A stretch of DNA of 32,153 nt from DASXTS01 sp036505275. GTDB lineage: Bacteria > Actinomycetota > Actinomycetes > Mycobacteriales > Pseudonocardiaceae. The notes below the pieces were generated by a model. The model worked only from the letters and a program-made list of their open reading frames with translations. It did not search any database and was not told the DNA's origin. How positions within the stretch are numbered: position 1 is the stretch's first letter; the number at the start of each line of letters is the position of its first letter. Position numbers and translations under genes: made by a program. Location: assembly GCA_036505275.1 (NCBI GenBank), contig DASXTS010000525.1:1-32153 (forward strand), written 5' to 3'. Below are positions 1 through 7,771 of this stretch, in pieces.

Positions 1-143
1 CGCGCGTGCAGGCCGAGCGCGCGGACAATCCTGGTCGGCTCCGCGTCCTTCTCCAGCACGAGCGCGTGCACGCCGTGCAGCCGCAACTCGCTGGCCAGCA
101 TCACGCCGGTCGGTCCGCCGCCGGCAACGATCACGTCGATCAT
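1..143 (-). CDS. rox: Rifampicin monooxygenase, N-terminal fragment (runs off left edge)
   Basis: Only the first 47 codons are present. They begin MIDVIVAGGGPTGVMLASEL, the Rossmann FAD-binding fingerprint GxGxxG of group A flavoprotein aromatic hydroxylases, followed by a conserved acidic end to strand 2 (LVLEKDAEP). As I recall the family, this start is close to rifamycin monooxygenases (Rox/RIFMO), which hydroxylate and linearise rifamycins using NADPH and O2. The ATG has a good ribosome site (GGGGGA, four bases upstream). The Rox assignment is strengthened by the inverted repeat at 367-385, which resembles the rifamycin-associated element. The general family (FAD-dependent monooxygenase) is secure; the exact substrate is inferred, because the substrate-binding part lies outside the window. 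Confidence 0.8.
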   Translation of the reverse strand, partial: MIDVIVAGGGPTGVMLASELRLHGVHALVLEKDAEPTRIVRALGLHA

Positions 144-366
144 GACATCCCCCATTCAACAAGGTTGCATTTCGGCCAGCTGCTCCGCGCAGTCCGGCGG
201 CACGCCCACCCGCACCCCCGCACCGAGTGCCCGCACCTCCGCACCGCGGGTCCGACCGGCGGTTCGACGTCCCGCGAGACCCATACGTCGACAAGAGCAC
301 ACGTACTTCGCGAATCCCTGAATTCCGCAGGTTCTGGCTTCGGCCGGAGATTCTGCGGCACGACCC

Positions 367-385
367 GGGTCTTGCCGCAAGGCCC
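367..385 (-). promoter_or_regulatory. Rifamycin-associated element (RAE)-like 19-bp inverted repeat
   Basis: The sequence GGGTCTTGCCGCAAGGCCC is an inverted repeat with 9-bp arms, one mismatch and a single central base. Read on the minus strand its core is CTTGCGGCAAG, which matches my memory of the RAE found before rifamycin-inactivating genes (rox, rgt, rph, helR) in actinomycetes. It lies about 220 bp upstream of the rox start and just downstream of a -10-like hexamer, so it would overlap the transcription start. The palindrome is directly visible; its identity as RAE rests on recalled consensus. Confidence 0.75.
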
Positions 386-393
386 CCGGTGCG

Positions 394-399
394 CTATAT
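394..399 (-). promoter_or_regulatory. Putative -10 hexamer for rox
   Basis: The minus strand reads TATAGC here, an AT-rich island in GC-rich DNA. Its end is 8 bases before the RAE-like palindrome, so a start point at about 387 would put the palindrome at the very 5' end of the transcript. No strong -35 is seen; GTGACC-like bases lie about 18 bp upstream. Confidence 0.4.
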
Positions 400-524
400 G
401 TTGAGAAGGGCAAGGAGTGGGTCACCTCCTTGCCTTTGCCTTTGTCGGCCGCTGTGGAGGGACAAGCTCCTCCCGAAGCGGTGACGCGCCGCGTACGGCG
501 ATGCCAGCTGAACACACCTGGGGC

Positions 525-1117
525 TCATCCCTCCTCGTCCTTGTCGGCGTTGTCCGTGGCCGGGTCGCGCAGGGGCCGCAGGCCGCCGCCAGCGCGCTCG
601 CGTGCTTCGGCGGGGGCAGCGCCCCGCAGCTGCTCGACGGCGACGTCCAGATAGCGGGCGGTCCACAGCACGGCCGATTGAGGACCAAGCCGAGCGCGCC
701 GAGCTGGTCCTCCGCGCAACCAGGGAAGTCTTCAGGTTCTCCCTGCGGGTGCGGCCGTCGCCCAGGTGCACGAAGGCGTCCAGGAACCCGGTCCAGGAAT
801 CGACCTCGAACAGCAGGTCCGGCACGTCGATCTTCGAGGGGCTTCGCCGCGGTGGTCGACCTGAGCCAGCGCAGCGGCTTCGGCTCACCCAGCGCGCTGA
901 GGCGGTCCACGTTCAGCTCGAGGCGGCCGTTGGGCTGCAGCTCGAAGCTGAGCTTCGCGTTCTGCGGGCACCCGCCCGGCCAGGTTTTCCTCGACCGGCT
1001 CGTCCAGGCTCAGGCCGTGCAGGACGTCCTCGGAGACGGCCTCCAACTGTTTGCCGTCCAGCAGCCTCGCCCGCGGGGGTCGAGCACGAACGGCTGCGGT
1101 CCGAACTGGGCGGATGA
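525..1117 (-). pseudogene. Decayed Tn3-family transposase (TnpA) remnant
   Basis: No single frame is open, but successive minus-strand frames give a collinear series of Tn3 transposase segments: RLLDGKQLEAVSEDVLHGL, then LNVDRLSALGEPKPLRWLR, then IDVPDLLFEVDSWTGFLDAF, then LGLVLNRAVLWTARYLDVAV. The first three belong to the region before the catalytic core and the last to the C-terminal GLVLNAVVLWNTRYLD-type motif, so the DDE core between them is deleted. At least four frame changes are needed. The 5' part of the gene is also missing, since the remnant ends at the stop codon of the neighbouring permease. No terminal inverted repeats or resolvase are seen. It is a fossil and cannot encode an active enzyme. 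Confidence 0.75.
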
Positions 1118-1120
1118 CGG

Positions 1121-1921
1121 TCAGTGGGTGTCGCGGAGCTGGAACACGATCAGCCCCGCGATGACCGCTGCGGCGGCGTACAGGGACAGGACGCCGAGCC
1201 CGGCCCACGGCCCGATGTGTTCGGCGGCGAGGTTGCGCGTGGCCTGGATGGTCAACCCGGCGTCCATCAGGGAGAACCGGTGGATGCGGTGCTGCCATGT
1301 CGGGTCGTTGACGAACGTGGCGACGACCGGCGATCCGTAGAGCAGCGCCAGCGCTGCCGTGACCGCACCGGCGGTGTCCCGCAGAAGGAGCCCGAGCCCC
1401 GCCCCCAGCAAGGTGACAAGTCCTATGTAGAGGACGGTTCCGATGGCCGCCCGCCGAGTGAGATCGTCGGCGAGCGACAGCGCCGGAAAGCCGTGCGCCG
1501 CCGTGAACCCGTTGCCGGGCAGCATCGTCCGGCCGGCCGCCAGAGACCCGGCAACCGCCAGCACCCCGGTGGTCGCCCCGAGCATCGCCAGGACACCGAG
1601 CTTGCCCAGCACCACCAGGAACCGGTGCGGCACCGCGATCAGCGTCGGCTGGATCGTCCGGGTGCTGTACTCCGCCGTCACCGCCAACACTGCGAGGACC
1701 ACGATCCCGACCTGGCCGAGGCGTACGCCAGCCAACGAGAGCTTGGTGGTGTCGACGGTGCACGGCGAATCGCAATGGGTGTAGTCGAGGGATCCGGTGA
1801 TGGCGAGGGCGAGGCCCACCGTGCCGAGGATGGCGAGCAGCATCAGCCATCCCGTGCTCGGCAGGGTCCTCAGCTTCGTCCACTCGGCCCTGATGGCGCG
1901 CAGCGGTCGAGGCGCGGTCAT
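1121..1921 (-). CDS. ABC-2-type transporter permease, second subunit
   Basis: A 266-residue membrane protein with a short cytoplasmic N-terminus carrying the AEWTKLRTLPSTGW motif typical of ABC-2 permeases, then about six hydrophobic segments (near residues 20-40, 65-85, 105-130, 160-185, 190-215 and 240-262). Its last segment (EHIGPWAGLGVLSLYAAAAV) resembles the end of the preceding permease (MIGPWAGIGVVAAWAAV), so the two are paralogues and probably form the membrane heterodimer. The ATG overlaps the stop of the upstream permease by 4 bp, which indicates translational coupling. The stop codon directly borders the Tn3 remnant. The substrate is unknown. Confidence 0.85.
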   Translation of the reverse strand: MTAPRPLRAIRAEWTKLRTLPSTGWLMLLAILGTVGLALAITGSLDYTHCDSPCTVDTTKLSLAGVRLGQVGIVVLAVLAVTAEYSTRTIQPTLIAVPHRFLVVLGKLGVLAMLGATTGVLAVAGSLAAGRTMLPGNGFTAAHGFPALSLADDLTRRAAIGTVLYIGLVTLLGAGLGLLLRDTAGAVTAALALLYGSPVVATFVNDPTWQHRIHRFSLMDAGLTIQATRNLAAEHIGPWAGLGVLSLYAAAAVIAGLIVFQLRDTH

Positions 1922-3429
1922 GCGTCGCGCTTTCGCAGCTGCCACCAGGCGAGCCCCAGTGTCACCGCGGCCCATGCCGCGACCACACCGATCCCGGCCC
2001 ATGGCCCGATCATGGCCCACGGTTCGGCCAGTGTGATCGTCGGCGGTTTGGCCCGCTGGGTCGCCATCCCGCCCGCAAGCGTGGTGTACATCAGCCACTT
2101 GGGCGAGGTGCCCGGCAGGATCATGCCGATGATGAGCGGTCCGAGGACCAGCACAATGGTGATCGTGATCGCGGCCGCGCTGTGCCGCAGCAGTACGCCG
2201 ATCGCGAGGCCGACGACGGCGACCCCGGCCATGAACGCAGCGGTCAGCAGCAGCGCCCGCAGCACGGAGCCATCCGTGAGGGACGGTCGGGGGAAGCCCG
2301 GCGGCGTGAAGCCCTGCTTGCGCAGGACCGGGATTGCGAGGACGAACGATCCGACGGCACCGGCCAGCCCCACGAGGAACGAGGTGGTGCCGAGGACGAT
2401 CGCCTTGGCGGCCAGCACACGGCCCCGGCGCGGGGTCGCGGCGAGCGTCGTGCGGATCATGCCCCGGCGGTACTCCGAGGTGGCGTAGAGGACGCCGATC
2501 GCGATGAGGGCCATGAGCCCGGCGATGACGCCGATCAGCGCCGCCTCCACCATGTCATCATCCGGCGGACGCGGGCCGACCTTGCCCGTGCCCACCACGG
2601 CGTAGCCGCCGTTGGCCTCGGTGACCTGGCCGCCGCCGCTTACTCCGCCCTTCTCGTCGAGTCGAGCCTGATCGCCGACCGGCACGCCGTGCCAGGTGCC
2701 GCCCGATCCGAGCTGCACATTGTCGAACGTGGCCTGGGCGCTGGTCGGCCGCTCGGTGACCGACGAGCTGCCGCCGCCCCGTGACGTGTACACGGTCGCC
2801 GGCGACGAGACATAGAAGCCGATCTCCGCTGTGGACGGCAGGTTCTTCGGCGTCGCCGTGCCGATCTTCTGCCACGCGGCGCCGTCGGCCGACTCGTACC
2901 CGGTGATCGCGTTGCCCGAGCGCACGAGCCGCAACCAGCGGGCCCCGCTGCTCGCGCTGCCCTTGCGGTCCGCGTCGAAGTCCCATTGCATGTACACGCC
3001 CTGCGCGGCGGTCAGCATCACCGAGGCATACGACGAGCCGGGCCGGGTACTATCCTTGATCATGATTCCGGCCGCGGGCTGGGCAAACGGACTCGGATCG
3101 TTCAGCGGGACGAGGCTGTCGCCTTCGCGCGGGTTCAGCTGGGCCCGCCCCGGCACGGGCGTCAGCGACGCGACCCGCACGGTGAGCGTGGCGTCGCCGG
3201 TGACCTGTTGGTGTACGAAATAGAACGCGTCGGCGACCGGTTCGCCGTGCGGCCCGGTGACGAAATCGGCGTGCGCGTTGATGTTCGTCTTGTTGCCCGA
3301 CGCGGCCAGGTAGCTCAGTCCGATGGTGAGCGCCGCCGCGCCGATGAGCGTGATGACCCAGCGGCTCACCGACCGCAGCTTGGTCCACTCGGCCAGCAGC
3401 AGGCGCGGGAAGGATTCGCGAGCGTTCAC
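1918..3429 (-). CDS. ABC transporter permease with large extracytoplasmic insert
   Basis: This 503-residue protein starts with the ABC-2 permease motif LLLAEWTKLRSVSRW and one membrane segment (about 20-43). A predicted extracytoplasmic domain of roughly 240 residues follows, with patterns such as RAQLNPREGDSL, AAGIMIKDS, MQWDFDADRKGSA and GFYVSS that resemble concanavalin-like/DUF1349 beta-sandwich domains. About five further membrane segments follow (from about 295). ABC-2 permeases usually have around 250 residues, so the insert doubles the length. It may sense or bind the substrate, perhaps a glycan or peptide antibiotic; that is inference. The start overlaps the ATPase stop by 4 bp. Confidence 0.85.
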   Translation of the reverse strand: MNARESFPRLLLAEWTKLRSVSRWVITLIGAAALTIGLSYLAASGNKTNINAHADFVTGPHGEPVADAFYFVHQQVTGDATLTVRVASLTPVPGRAQLNPREGDSLVPLNDPSPFAQPAAGIMIKDSTRPGSSYASVMLTAAQGVYMQWDFDADRKGSASSGARWLRLVRSGNAITGYESADGAAWQKIGTATPKNLPSTAEIGFYVSSPATVYTSRGGGSSSVTERPTSAQATFDNVQLGSGGTWHGVPVGDQARLDEKGGVSGGGQVTEANGGYAVVGTGKVGPRPPDDDMVEAALIGVIAGLMALIAIGVLYATSEYRRGMIRTTLAATPRRGRVLAAKAIVLGTTSFLVGLAGAVGSFVLAIPVLRKQGFTPPGFPRPSLTDGSVLRALLLTAAFMAGVAVVGLAIGVLLRHSAAAITITIVLVLGPLIIGMILPGTSPKWLMYTTLAGGMATQRAKPPTITLAEPWAMIGPWAGIGVVAAWAAVTLGLAWWQLRKRDA

Positions 3430-4370
3430 CGCACGCTCCCTTCGACCGCCGGCGCGCCGGTCTCGGGCGCGAACTCGATGGCGCCGCGCGTGAGGTCCAT
3501 GTACGCCTCCTCCAGGGAGGCCCGGTGCCGCCGCAGTTCGGAGAAAGAGATGCCGGCCTCCGTCAGCAGCGCCGACACCCGGTCGCCGGGCAGCCCTTCG
3601 ACGACGACGGTCTCCGGGCCTGCCACGGTGAGGGTCGCGCCCGCGTTGGCGAGGACGGTCGTCGCCTCGGTCCGCTGCGCGGTGGTGACCTCGACGTGGT
3701 CCTTCGACGCCGCCGCCAGGAGCTTGGCCACGCTCGTGTCGGCGATCAGGCGGCCTCGGCCGACCGCGATCAGATGGTCGGCGGTGTCCTCCAGTTCGCC
3801 CATCAGGTGGCTGGAGACCAGGATCGCCCGGCCCTCTGCGGCCAGCGACCGCGTCAGGCCGCGGATCCAGGCGATGCCGTCCGGGTCGAGCCCGTTGACC
3901 GGCTCGTCGAACATGAGCACCGGCGGATCGCCGAGCAGCGCGGCGGCGATGCCCAGCCGCTGCTGCATGCCGAGTGAGAAGCCACCGGTTCGGCGGCGGG
4001 CGGCCGAAGCCAGGCCCACCTGGTCGAGCACCTCGGACACCCGGCGCTTGCCGATGCCATTGCTGTGCGCCAGCCAGAGCAGGTGGTCGCGGGCTCGCCG
4101 GCCCGGATGCAGAGCGGAGGCGTCCAGCAGGGCGCCGACATGTGTCAGCGGCATACGCAACGAGCGGTAGGGGCGGCCGTTGACCAGAGCCTCGCCCTCG
4201 TCCGGCGCGTCCAGCCCGAGGATCAGCCGCATCGTCGTCGATTTGCCGGCGCCGTTGGGCCCGACGAAGCCGGTCACCTCGCCGGCCCGGACGGTGAACG
4301 ACAGCCCGTCCACAGCGACCGTCGTGCGGTAGCGCTTGCGTAGCGCGCGTACCTCGATCGAGGGTTCCAT
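3426..4370 (-). CDS. ABC transporter ATP-binding protein
   Basis: A 314-residue ATPase of the DrrA/CcmA/bacitracin-exporter type. It has Walker A GPNGAGKST (about residues 37-45), signature FSLGMQQRLGIA, Walker B PPVLMFDEPVNGLDP and the switch histidine in ILVSSHL. The C-terminal about 100 residues form the accessory domain common in drug-export ATPases. It is the first gene of a three-gene operon with overlapping starts, so it should energise the two permeases. The ATG follows TAACCT by 7 nt, so the transcript is probably leaderless. The divergent two-component genes are the likely regulators. Confidence 0.9.
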   Translation of the reverse strand: MEPSIEVRALRKRYRTTVAVDGLSFTVRAGEVTGFVGPNGAGKSTTMRLILGLDAPDEGEALVNGRPYRSLRMPLTHVGALLDASALHPGRRARDHLLWLAHSNGIGKRRVSEVLDQVGLASAARRRTGGFSLGMQQRLGIAAALLGDPPVLMFDEPVNGLDPDGIAWIRGLTRSLAAEGRAILVSSHLMGELEDTADHLIAVGRGRLIADTSVAKLLAAASKDHVEVTTAQRTEATTVLANAGATLTVAGPETVVVEGLPGDRVSALLTEAGISFSELRRHRASLEEAYMDLTRGAIEFAPETGAPAVEGSVR

Positions 4371-4377
4371 GGCAGGC

Positions 4378-4383
4378 AGGTTA
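4378..4383 (-). promoter_or_regulatory. -10 hexamer of the ABC transporter operon (leaderless)
   Basis: TAACCT on the minus strand ends 7 nt before the ATPase ATG at 4370. This TANNNT spacing is the actinobacterial pattern for transcripts that begin at the start codon. Confidence 0.6.
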
Positions 4384-4441
4384 TGCGGCGGCGACCGGCG
4401 GGGGCGTCACGGCGCAGAGGGGTCTTCTGCCGGTGGCCGCC

Positions 4442-4457
4442 TCCCCCGTGCGGGGGA
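4442..4457. promoter_or_regulatory. Palindrome in the divergent promoter region
   Basis: TCCCCCGTGCGGGGGA has 7-bp perfect arms around TG and lies between the ABC operon and the kinase gene. It could be a binding site for the adjacent response regulator, or one of the G-run repeats common in actinomycete intergenic DNA. Nothing here decides between these. Confidence 0.35.
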
Positions 4458-4517
4458 AGCTGGGGGAAGGTCGCATCCCTGCCAGGATGGACGACACCGG
4501 AGTCCGGGCCGCTCACA

Positions 4518-5648
4518 ATGGCTGGCGTGCGGGGGATGGGGCTGGCCGCGCCAACGGCCGCCCTCGGCGCCGTGGCGGTGACCGAGGTGGTGGCGCGCGC
4601 GCACGACCCGCCGCCGATGGCGTTCGCGGCCCTCCTCGCTCTCACGGTGGTCGCCCCCGTCGCCCTGGTACGCCTCTGGCCCGCGACGGCGGCCGTCCTG
4701 TCCGCTGTGGCGGCCTTGTCCGGCCTGATGGCCTCCTATCCGGTTACCGTCGCCGGGGTCATCGCTCTGGCCGTGCTCTACGGGGTCGCCGGCCGCCAGC
4801 GTCCACTGAGGACAATGTGGGCTCTGGTCCTGCCGTTTGCCGTTTACGCGGCGGTGCCGCTGTCGAGCGACCGGCCGGGCGGGAAGTCCTTCGCCCTGAT
4901 CCTGCTGGCGGTCGCGGCGCTGGCCACGGCTACCGGGGCGACGCTGCAACTGCGGGACGAGCGGCGCCGCCACCGGGCCACCGAACAGTCGGCCGCCGCA
5001 TCGCTGATGGAGTACGCCGCCCGTGGCGAACGAGCCCGCATCGCCCGGGAACTCCACGATGTGGTGGCGCACCACATCACGATGATCGCCTTGCAGGCCG
5101 AGGCGGCCCGGCTCGCGACACCGGGCTTGCCACCGGACGGGGCTCGCCGGCTGACTGCCATCGGGGACACCGCGCGTACCGCGTTGACGGAAATGCGGCG
5201 TTTGCTGGGCGTACTCCGGGAGGACGTGGACGCCGAGCGGACCCTTCGCCCCCAACCCGTGCTCCGCCAGCTCAACGCCCTCCTCGACGAGGTACGCGAC
5301 GCGGCCACGGGCAGTGGCGTACGCCTGATCGTGCGCGGCTCGGTCGAACCGCTCGACCCCGGTGTCGAGCTGACGGCCTACCGCATCGTGCAGGAGGCGC
5401 TGACCAACGCCCGCCGCCACGCGCCCGGCGCGGCCATTGACGTCGAGCTGCATTACGGCGGCGATGACCTCATCGTGCGGGTATACGACAACGGCCCCGG
5501 CCCGGCTTCGGATGGCGGCAGCGGGCACGGGCTGGCCGGGATGCGGGAACGGGCGGCTATGGTCGGTGGCCAGGTCGCGGCCGGCGCCGCACCGCGCGCC
5601 GGGTTCCTCGTCGAGGCCGTCCTGCCGACGAAGGGAGCCACGCCGTGA
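4518..5648 (+). CDS. Two-component sensor histidine kinase (NarX/LiaS-like)
   Basis: A 376-residue kinase with a compact N-terminal membrane part (about 4-5 hydrophobic segments within residues 5-145) and no large sensor domain. A short coiled stretch leads into the HisKA_3 dimerisation box GERARIARELHDVVAHHITM, where the phosphorylated His lies in RELHDV. The HATPase part has the N box AYRIVQEALTNARRHA and the G box DNGPGPASDGGSGHGLAGM. The start is uncertain: ATG 4518, GTG 4527 and ATG 4536 share the frame and none has a clear ribosome site. Its stop overlaps the start of the regulator gene by 4 bp. Kinases of this build next to ABC exporters often respond to cell-envelope stress. Confidence 0.88.
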   Translation: MAGVRGMGLAAPTAALGAVAVTEVVARAHDPPPMAFAALLALTVVAPVALVRLWPATAAVLSAVAALSGLMASYPVTVAGVIALAVLYGVAGRQRPLRTMWALVLPFAVYAAVPLSSDRPGGKSFALILLAVAALATATGATLQLRDERRRHRATEQSAAASLMEYAARGERARIARELHDVVAHHITMIALQAEAARLATPGLPPDGARRLTAIGDTARTALTEMRRLLGVLREDVDAERTLRPQPVLRQLNALLDEVRDAATGSGVRLIVRGSVEPLDPGVELTAYRIVQEALTNARRHAPGAAIDVELHYGGDDLIVRVYDNGPGPASDGGSGHGLAGMRERAAMVGGQVAAGAAPRAGFLVEAVLPTKGATP

Positions 5649-6310
5649 CGGCCACCCGCATCGTCGTGGTCGACGACCAGGATGTCGTGCGTGCCGCCTT
5701 CGAAGTCCTGCTGGCGACCCAGCCCGACTTCGCGGTCGTCGGCTCGGCCGCCGACGGCGAGCAGGCCGTGCGGATCTGCCGCGCCCAGCGCCCCGACGTC
5801 GTCCTCATGGACATCCGCATGCCGGGGATGGACGGCATCGAAGCGACCCGCCGCCTCCTCAGCGACCCAGAGCCGCCTCGGGTGCTGATCCTGACGACGT
5901 TCGACCTCGACGAGCACGTGTACGACGCCCTCGACGCGGGCGCGAGCGGCTTTCTCCTCAAGGACGCGACCGCCGAGCACCTTTTCGACGCCGTCCGCAT
6001 CGTCGCCGCTGGGCAAGCACTGCTCGCCCCGACGGTGACCCGGCGGCTCGTCGCGGAATTCGCCAGGATGCGCGTGCGCCGCCGTGAACCGGATGCGGCG
6101 CTGCACGCGCTTACCACACGGGAGACCGAGGTGCTGCGGCTGATCGCCGAGGGGCTGTCCAACCCCGAGATCGCCGCCCGGCTCGTCGTCGGGGAGGAGA
6201 CCGTCAAGTCCCACGTCAGCCGGATGCTCGCCAAGCTCGGCCTGCGCGACCGCACCCAGGCCGTCGTCGTGGCGTACGAGTCTGGCCTGGTGGTTCCAGG
6301 CGACCGGTAA
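5645..6310 (+). CDS. NarL/LuxR-family response regulator
   Basis: A 221-residue regulator. The receiver domain (1-120) has the acidic pair in VVVDDQ, the phosphoacceptor Asp in VVLMDIRMPGMDG, the Thr in LILTTFD and the Lys in GFLLKDA. The LuxR-type DNA-binding domain (about 150-215) has LTTRETEVLRLIAEGLSNPEIAARL and the recognition helix ETVKSHVSRMLAKLGLRDR. The GTG start is within the kinase stop (GTGA overlap), so the pair is co-translated. It probably controls the divergent ABC operon; that target is inferred from position. Confidence 0.93.
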   Translation: MTATRIVVVDDQDVVRAAFEVLLATQPDFAVVGSAADGEQAVRICRAQRPDVVLMDIRMPGMDGIEATRRLLSDPEPPRVLILTTFDLDEHVYDALDAGASGFLLKDATAEHLFDAVRIVAAGQALLAPTVTRRLVAEFARMRVRRREPDAALHALTTRETEVLRLIAEGLSNPEIAARLVVGEETVKSHVSRMLAKLGLRDRTQAVVVAYESGLVVPGDR

Positions 6311-6795
6311 AGATCAGCTGGTGCTGTCCTCGAAGGGAGAAGCGAGCCCACGCCGCCGTCCCGAAGACGACCGCGTAACTCGACCGGCGCCACACCCGTG
6401 ACAAGATCGTTCTGCTACTCGGGAGCCACTGACGTCAGGATTCGTCGCAGCCGCGGGCCGCGGGTGGGTTGTCGCTCGATCACCAGGTGACCCGGCGTCG
6501 CCCGGCGACGACGGTGACATCGGGCCCCTGAACAGGGAAACGCGGTTCCTACGCTGCCAAGTTTGGTCCACCGCAGGCCGACCGCAGGCCAGAGGCCGGT
6601 TCCACGGCGACGCCTCGGTATTCTCGATCGTGAGGTACCTGGCACTACGGACTGTGACCGTCGGCAGGAGCGGCCCCTTGATCGGTATCTGACGGCTCGG
6701 GCGGGTTCTCTACTTGACGATAAATGTAACGGCGCAGTGTCCGAGAGCGACATCGTTGTCACGCTGCGACGCGATCGGGTTGGAGGCGAGGGGGA
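6311..6795. other. Intergenic region without a recognised gene
   Basis: 485 bp. No frame gives a recognisable protein. It contains a perfect palindrome CGTCGCCCGGCGACG (6496-6510), immediately followed by GACGGTGACATC, a loose match to the arm of the palindrome family at 17309, 21047 and 25879. TTGACG at 6714 is a possible -35 for the next gene, but a good -10 at the right distance is missing. Confidence 0.45.
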
Positions 6796-7143
6796 ATGGA
6801 CGAGCTGCACCGGCAGCCGGAGCTCAAGGCACGCGCGGAAAATCCCGCACAAGAGGAACGCTTGCCTCCGTACCTGGTCTCGGGCAACCGTTTCGCGTCG
6901 GCTGGCCTGCCCTGCGCCATCGTGGGATTCGTGTGCTCCCTGACGGCGTTCTTGCAGTTCGTAGGGTGGATTTCGGCCGCGACCGGAGCAACCTTGGCCG
7001 CCATCGGATTCGTCAAGTACTGTCGTGGCGGTGCCACCAATAGGGACGCGGCGGTGGTAGGCGCGCTCTTGGCCTGGGTCGCACTTGTGATTCTGCTTAC
7101 CCGCGCATCGGTACCTTTGCAGATACCGATGACACCTATTTAG
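6796..7143 (+). CDS. DUF4190-like small membrane protein
   Basis: A 115-residue protein. A charged cytoplasmic N-terminus of about 35 residues is followed by hydrophobic segments at about 36-58, 59-72 and 82-101, separated by YCRGGATNRDAAVVGA. This alternation of two membrane helices with a small basic loop ending in a Gly/Ala-rich helix is typical of DUF4190 proteins, which have no established function. The ATG follows a purine-rich ribosome site (GAGGGGGA). The gene stands alone, so context does not suggest a role. Confidence 0.7.
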   Translation: MDELHRQPELKARAENPAQEERLPPYLVSGNRFASAGLPCAIVGFVCSLTAFLQFVGWISAATGATLAAIGFVKYCRGGATNRDAAVVGALLAWVALVILLTRASVPLQIPMTPI

Positions 7144-7222
7144 AACATTCGCCGCGCAATCGAGATCCCGTACCACCTCACACGGTCAGGTTGGGGTCGA
7201 TGGTCCGGGGTACCCAGCCCGC

Positions 7223-7771
7223 ATGGTCAGGCTGATCCATTTCCTGTACGTGATGCTGTACGCGCTGGTGGCCGGGGTGATGTGGGGCACCTGGCTGTCG
7301 CTTGGCCGGACGATGACCCGGTACGACGCGGCGACGTTCCTGGCCGACGGCCAGCACATGATCGCCAATCTGGCCACGATCATGGCCGTTCTGATGATCT
7401 CCACGGCCGTGCTCGGCGCTGTGGTCGTGGTGGTGCTCTTCGTGCGGCGGTCCACCGCCGCGGCCTGGTTGGGGCTGGCCAGCCTGGTGCTGGTGGCCGC
7501 CGTCATCGCGGTGACGTTGGTGGTCAACGTGCCGATCGACAACCTGATCAAGACCTGGACGCCGACGACCCTGCCGGCGGACTGGCCGGACATCCGAGCC
7601 CGATGGGCGGCGTTCCACACACTGCGCACCTTCCTGTCGCTGGCCGGGCTGGCCGCCGCGGTGGGAGCCGCACTCACCATCCGACCAGCAGCGGCTCGGC
7701 TGCGCGGCGACGGTGTCGCGTCGCCGGTCAACTCACCAGCGGGCGGACCTCATCGGCCACGAACCGGATGA
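7223..7771 (+). CDS. DUF1772-like integral membrane protein
   Basis: A 182-residue protein with four hydrophobic segments (about 5-25, 47-72, 82-102 and 133-153). The segment NVPIDNLIKTWTPTTLPADW followed by RARWAAFHTLRTFLS matches the DUF1772 / anthrone-oxygenase-like signature (N-P-N/I-x-x-x ... W...H..R). The family role in bacteria is unclear. The last 44 bp overlap the 3' end of the convergent oxidoreductase gene, and the C-terminal tail (PVNSPAGGPHRPRTG) looks like random extension. The start follows a short AT-poor leader without a clear ribosome site. Confidence 0.72.
   Translation: MVRLIHFLYVMLYALVAGVMWGTWLSLGRTMTRYDAATFLADGQHMIANLATIMAVLMISTAVLGAVVVVVLFVRRSTAAAWLGLASLVLVAAVIAVTLVVNVPIDNLIKTWTPTTLPADWPDIRARWAAFHTLRTFLSLAGLAAAVGAALTIRPAAARLRGDGVASPVNSPAGGPHRPRTG

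Larger units (their letters stand above)
144..524. other. Rox upstream region without another recognisable gene
   Basis: About 380 bp between the rox start and the transposase remnant. It holds the RAE-like repeat and its promoter hexamer, a long apparent rox leader (144-366), and three near-copies of TTGCCT at about 429-446. Open frames here have no recognisable protein similarity. Confidence 0.5.

Noticed and set aside
6503..6519. Fourth copy of the dispersed palindrome
   Set aside because: GGCGACGACGGTGACAT matches the arm only with changes and has no partner arm downstream.
6314..6571. Minus-strand coding region in the 6.3-6.8 kb gap
   Set aside because: Amino-acid composition is that of a shadow frame, with no family resemblance or ribosome site.
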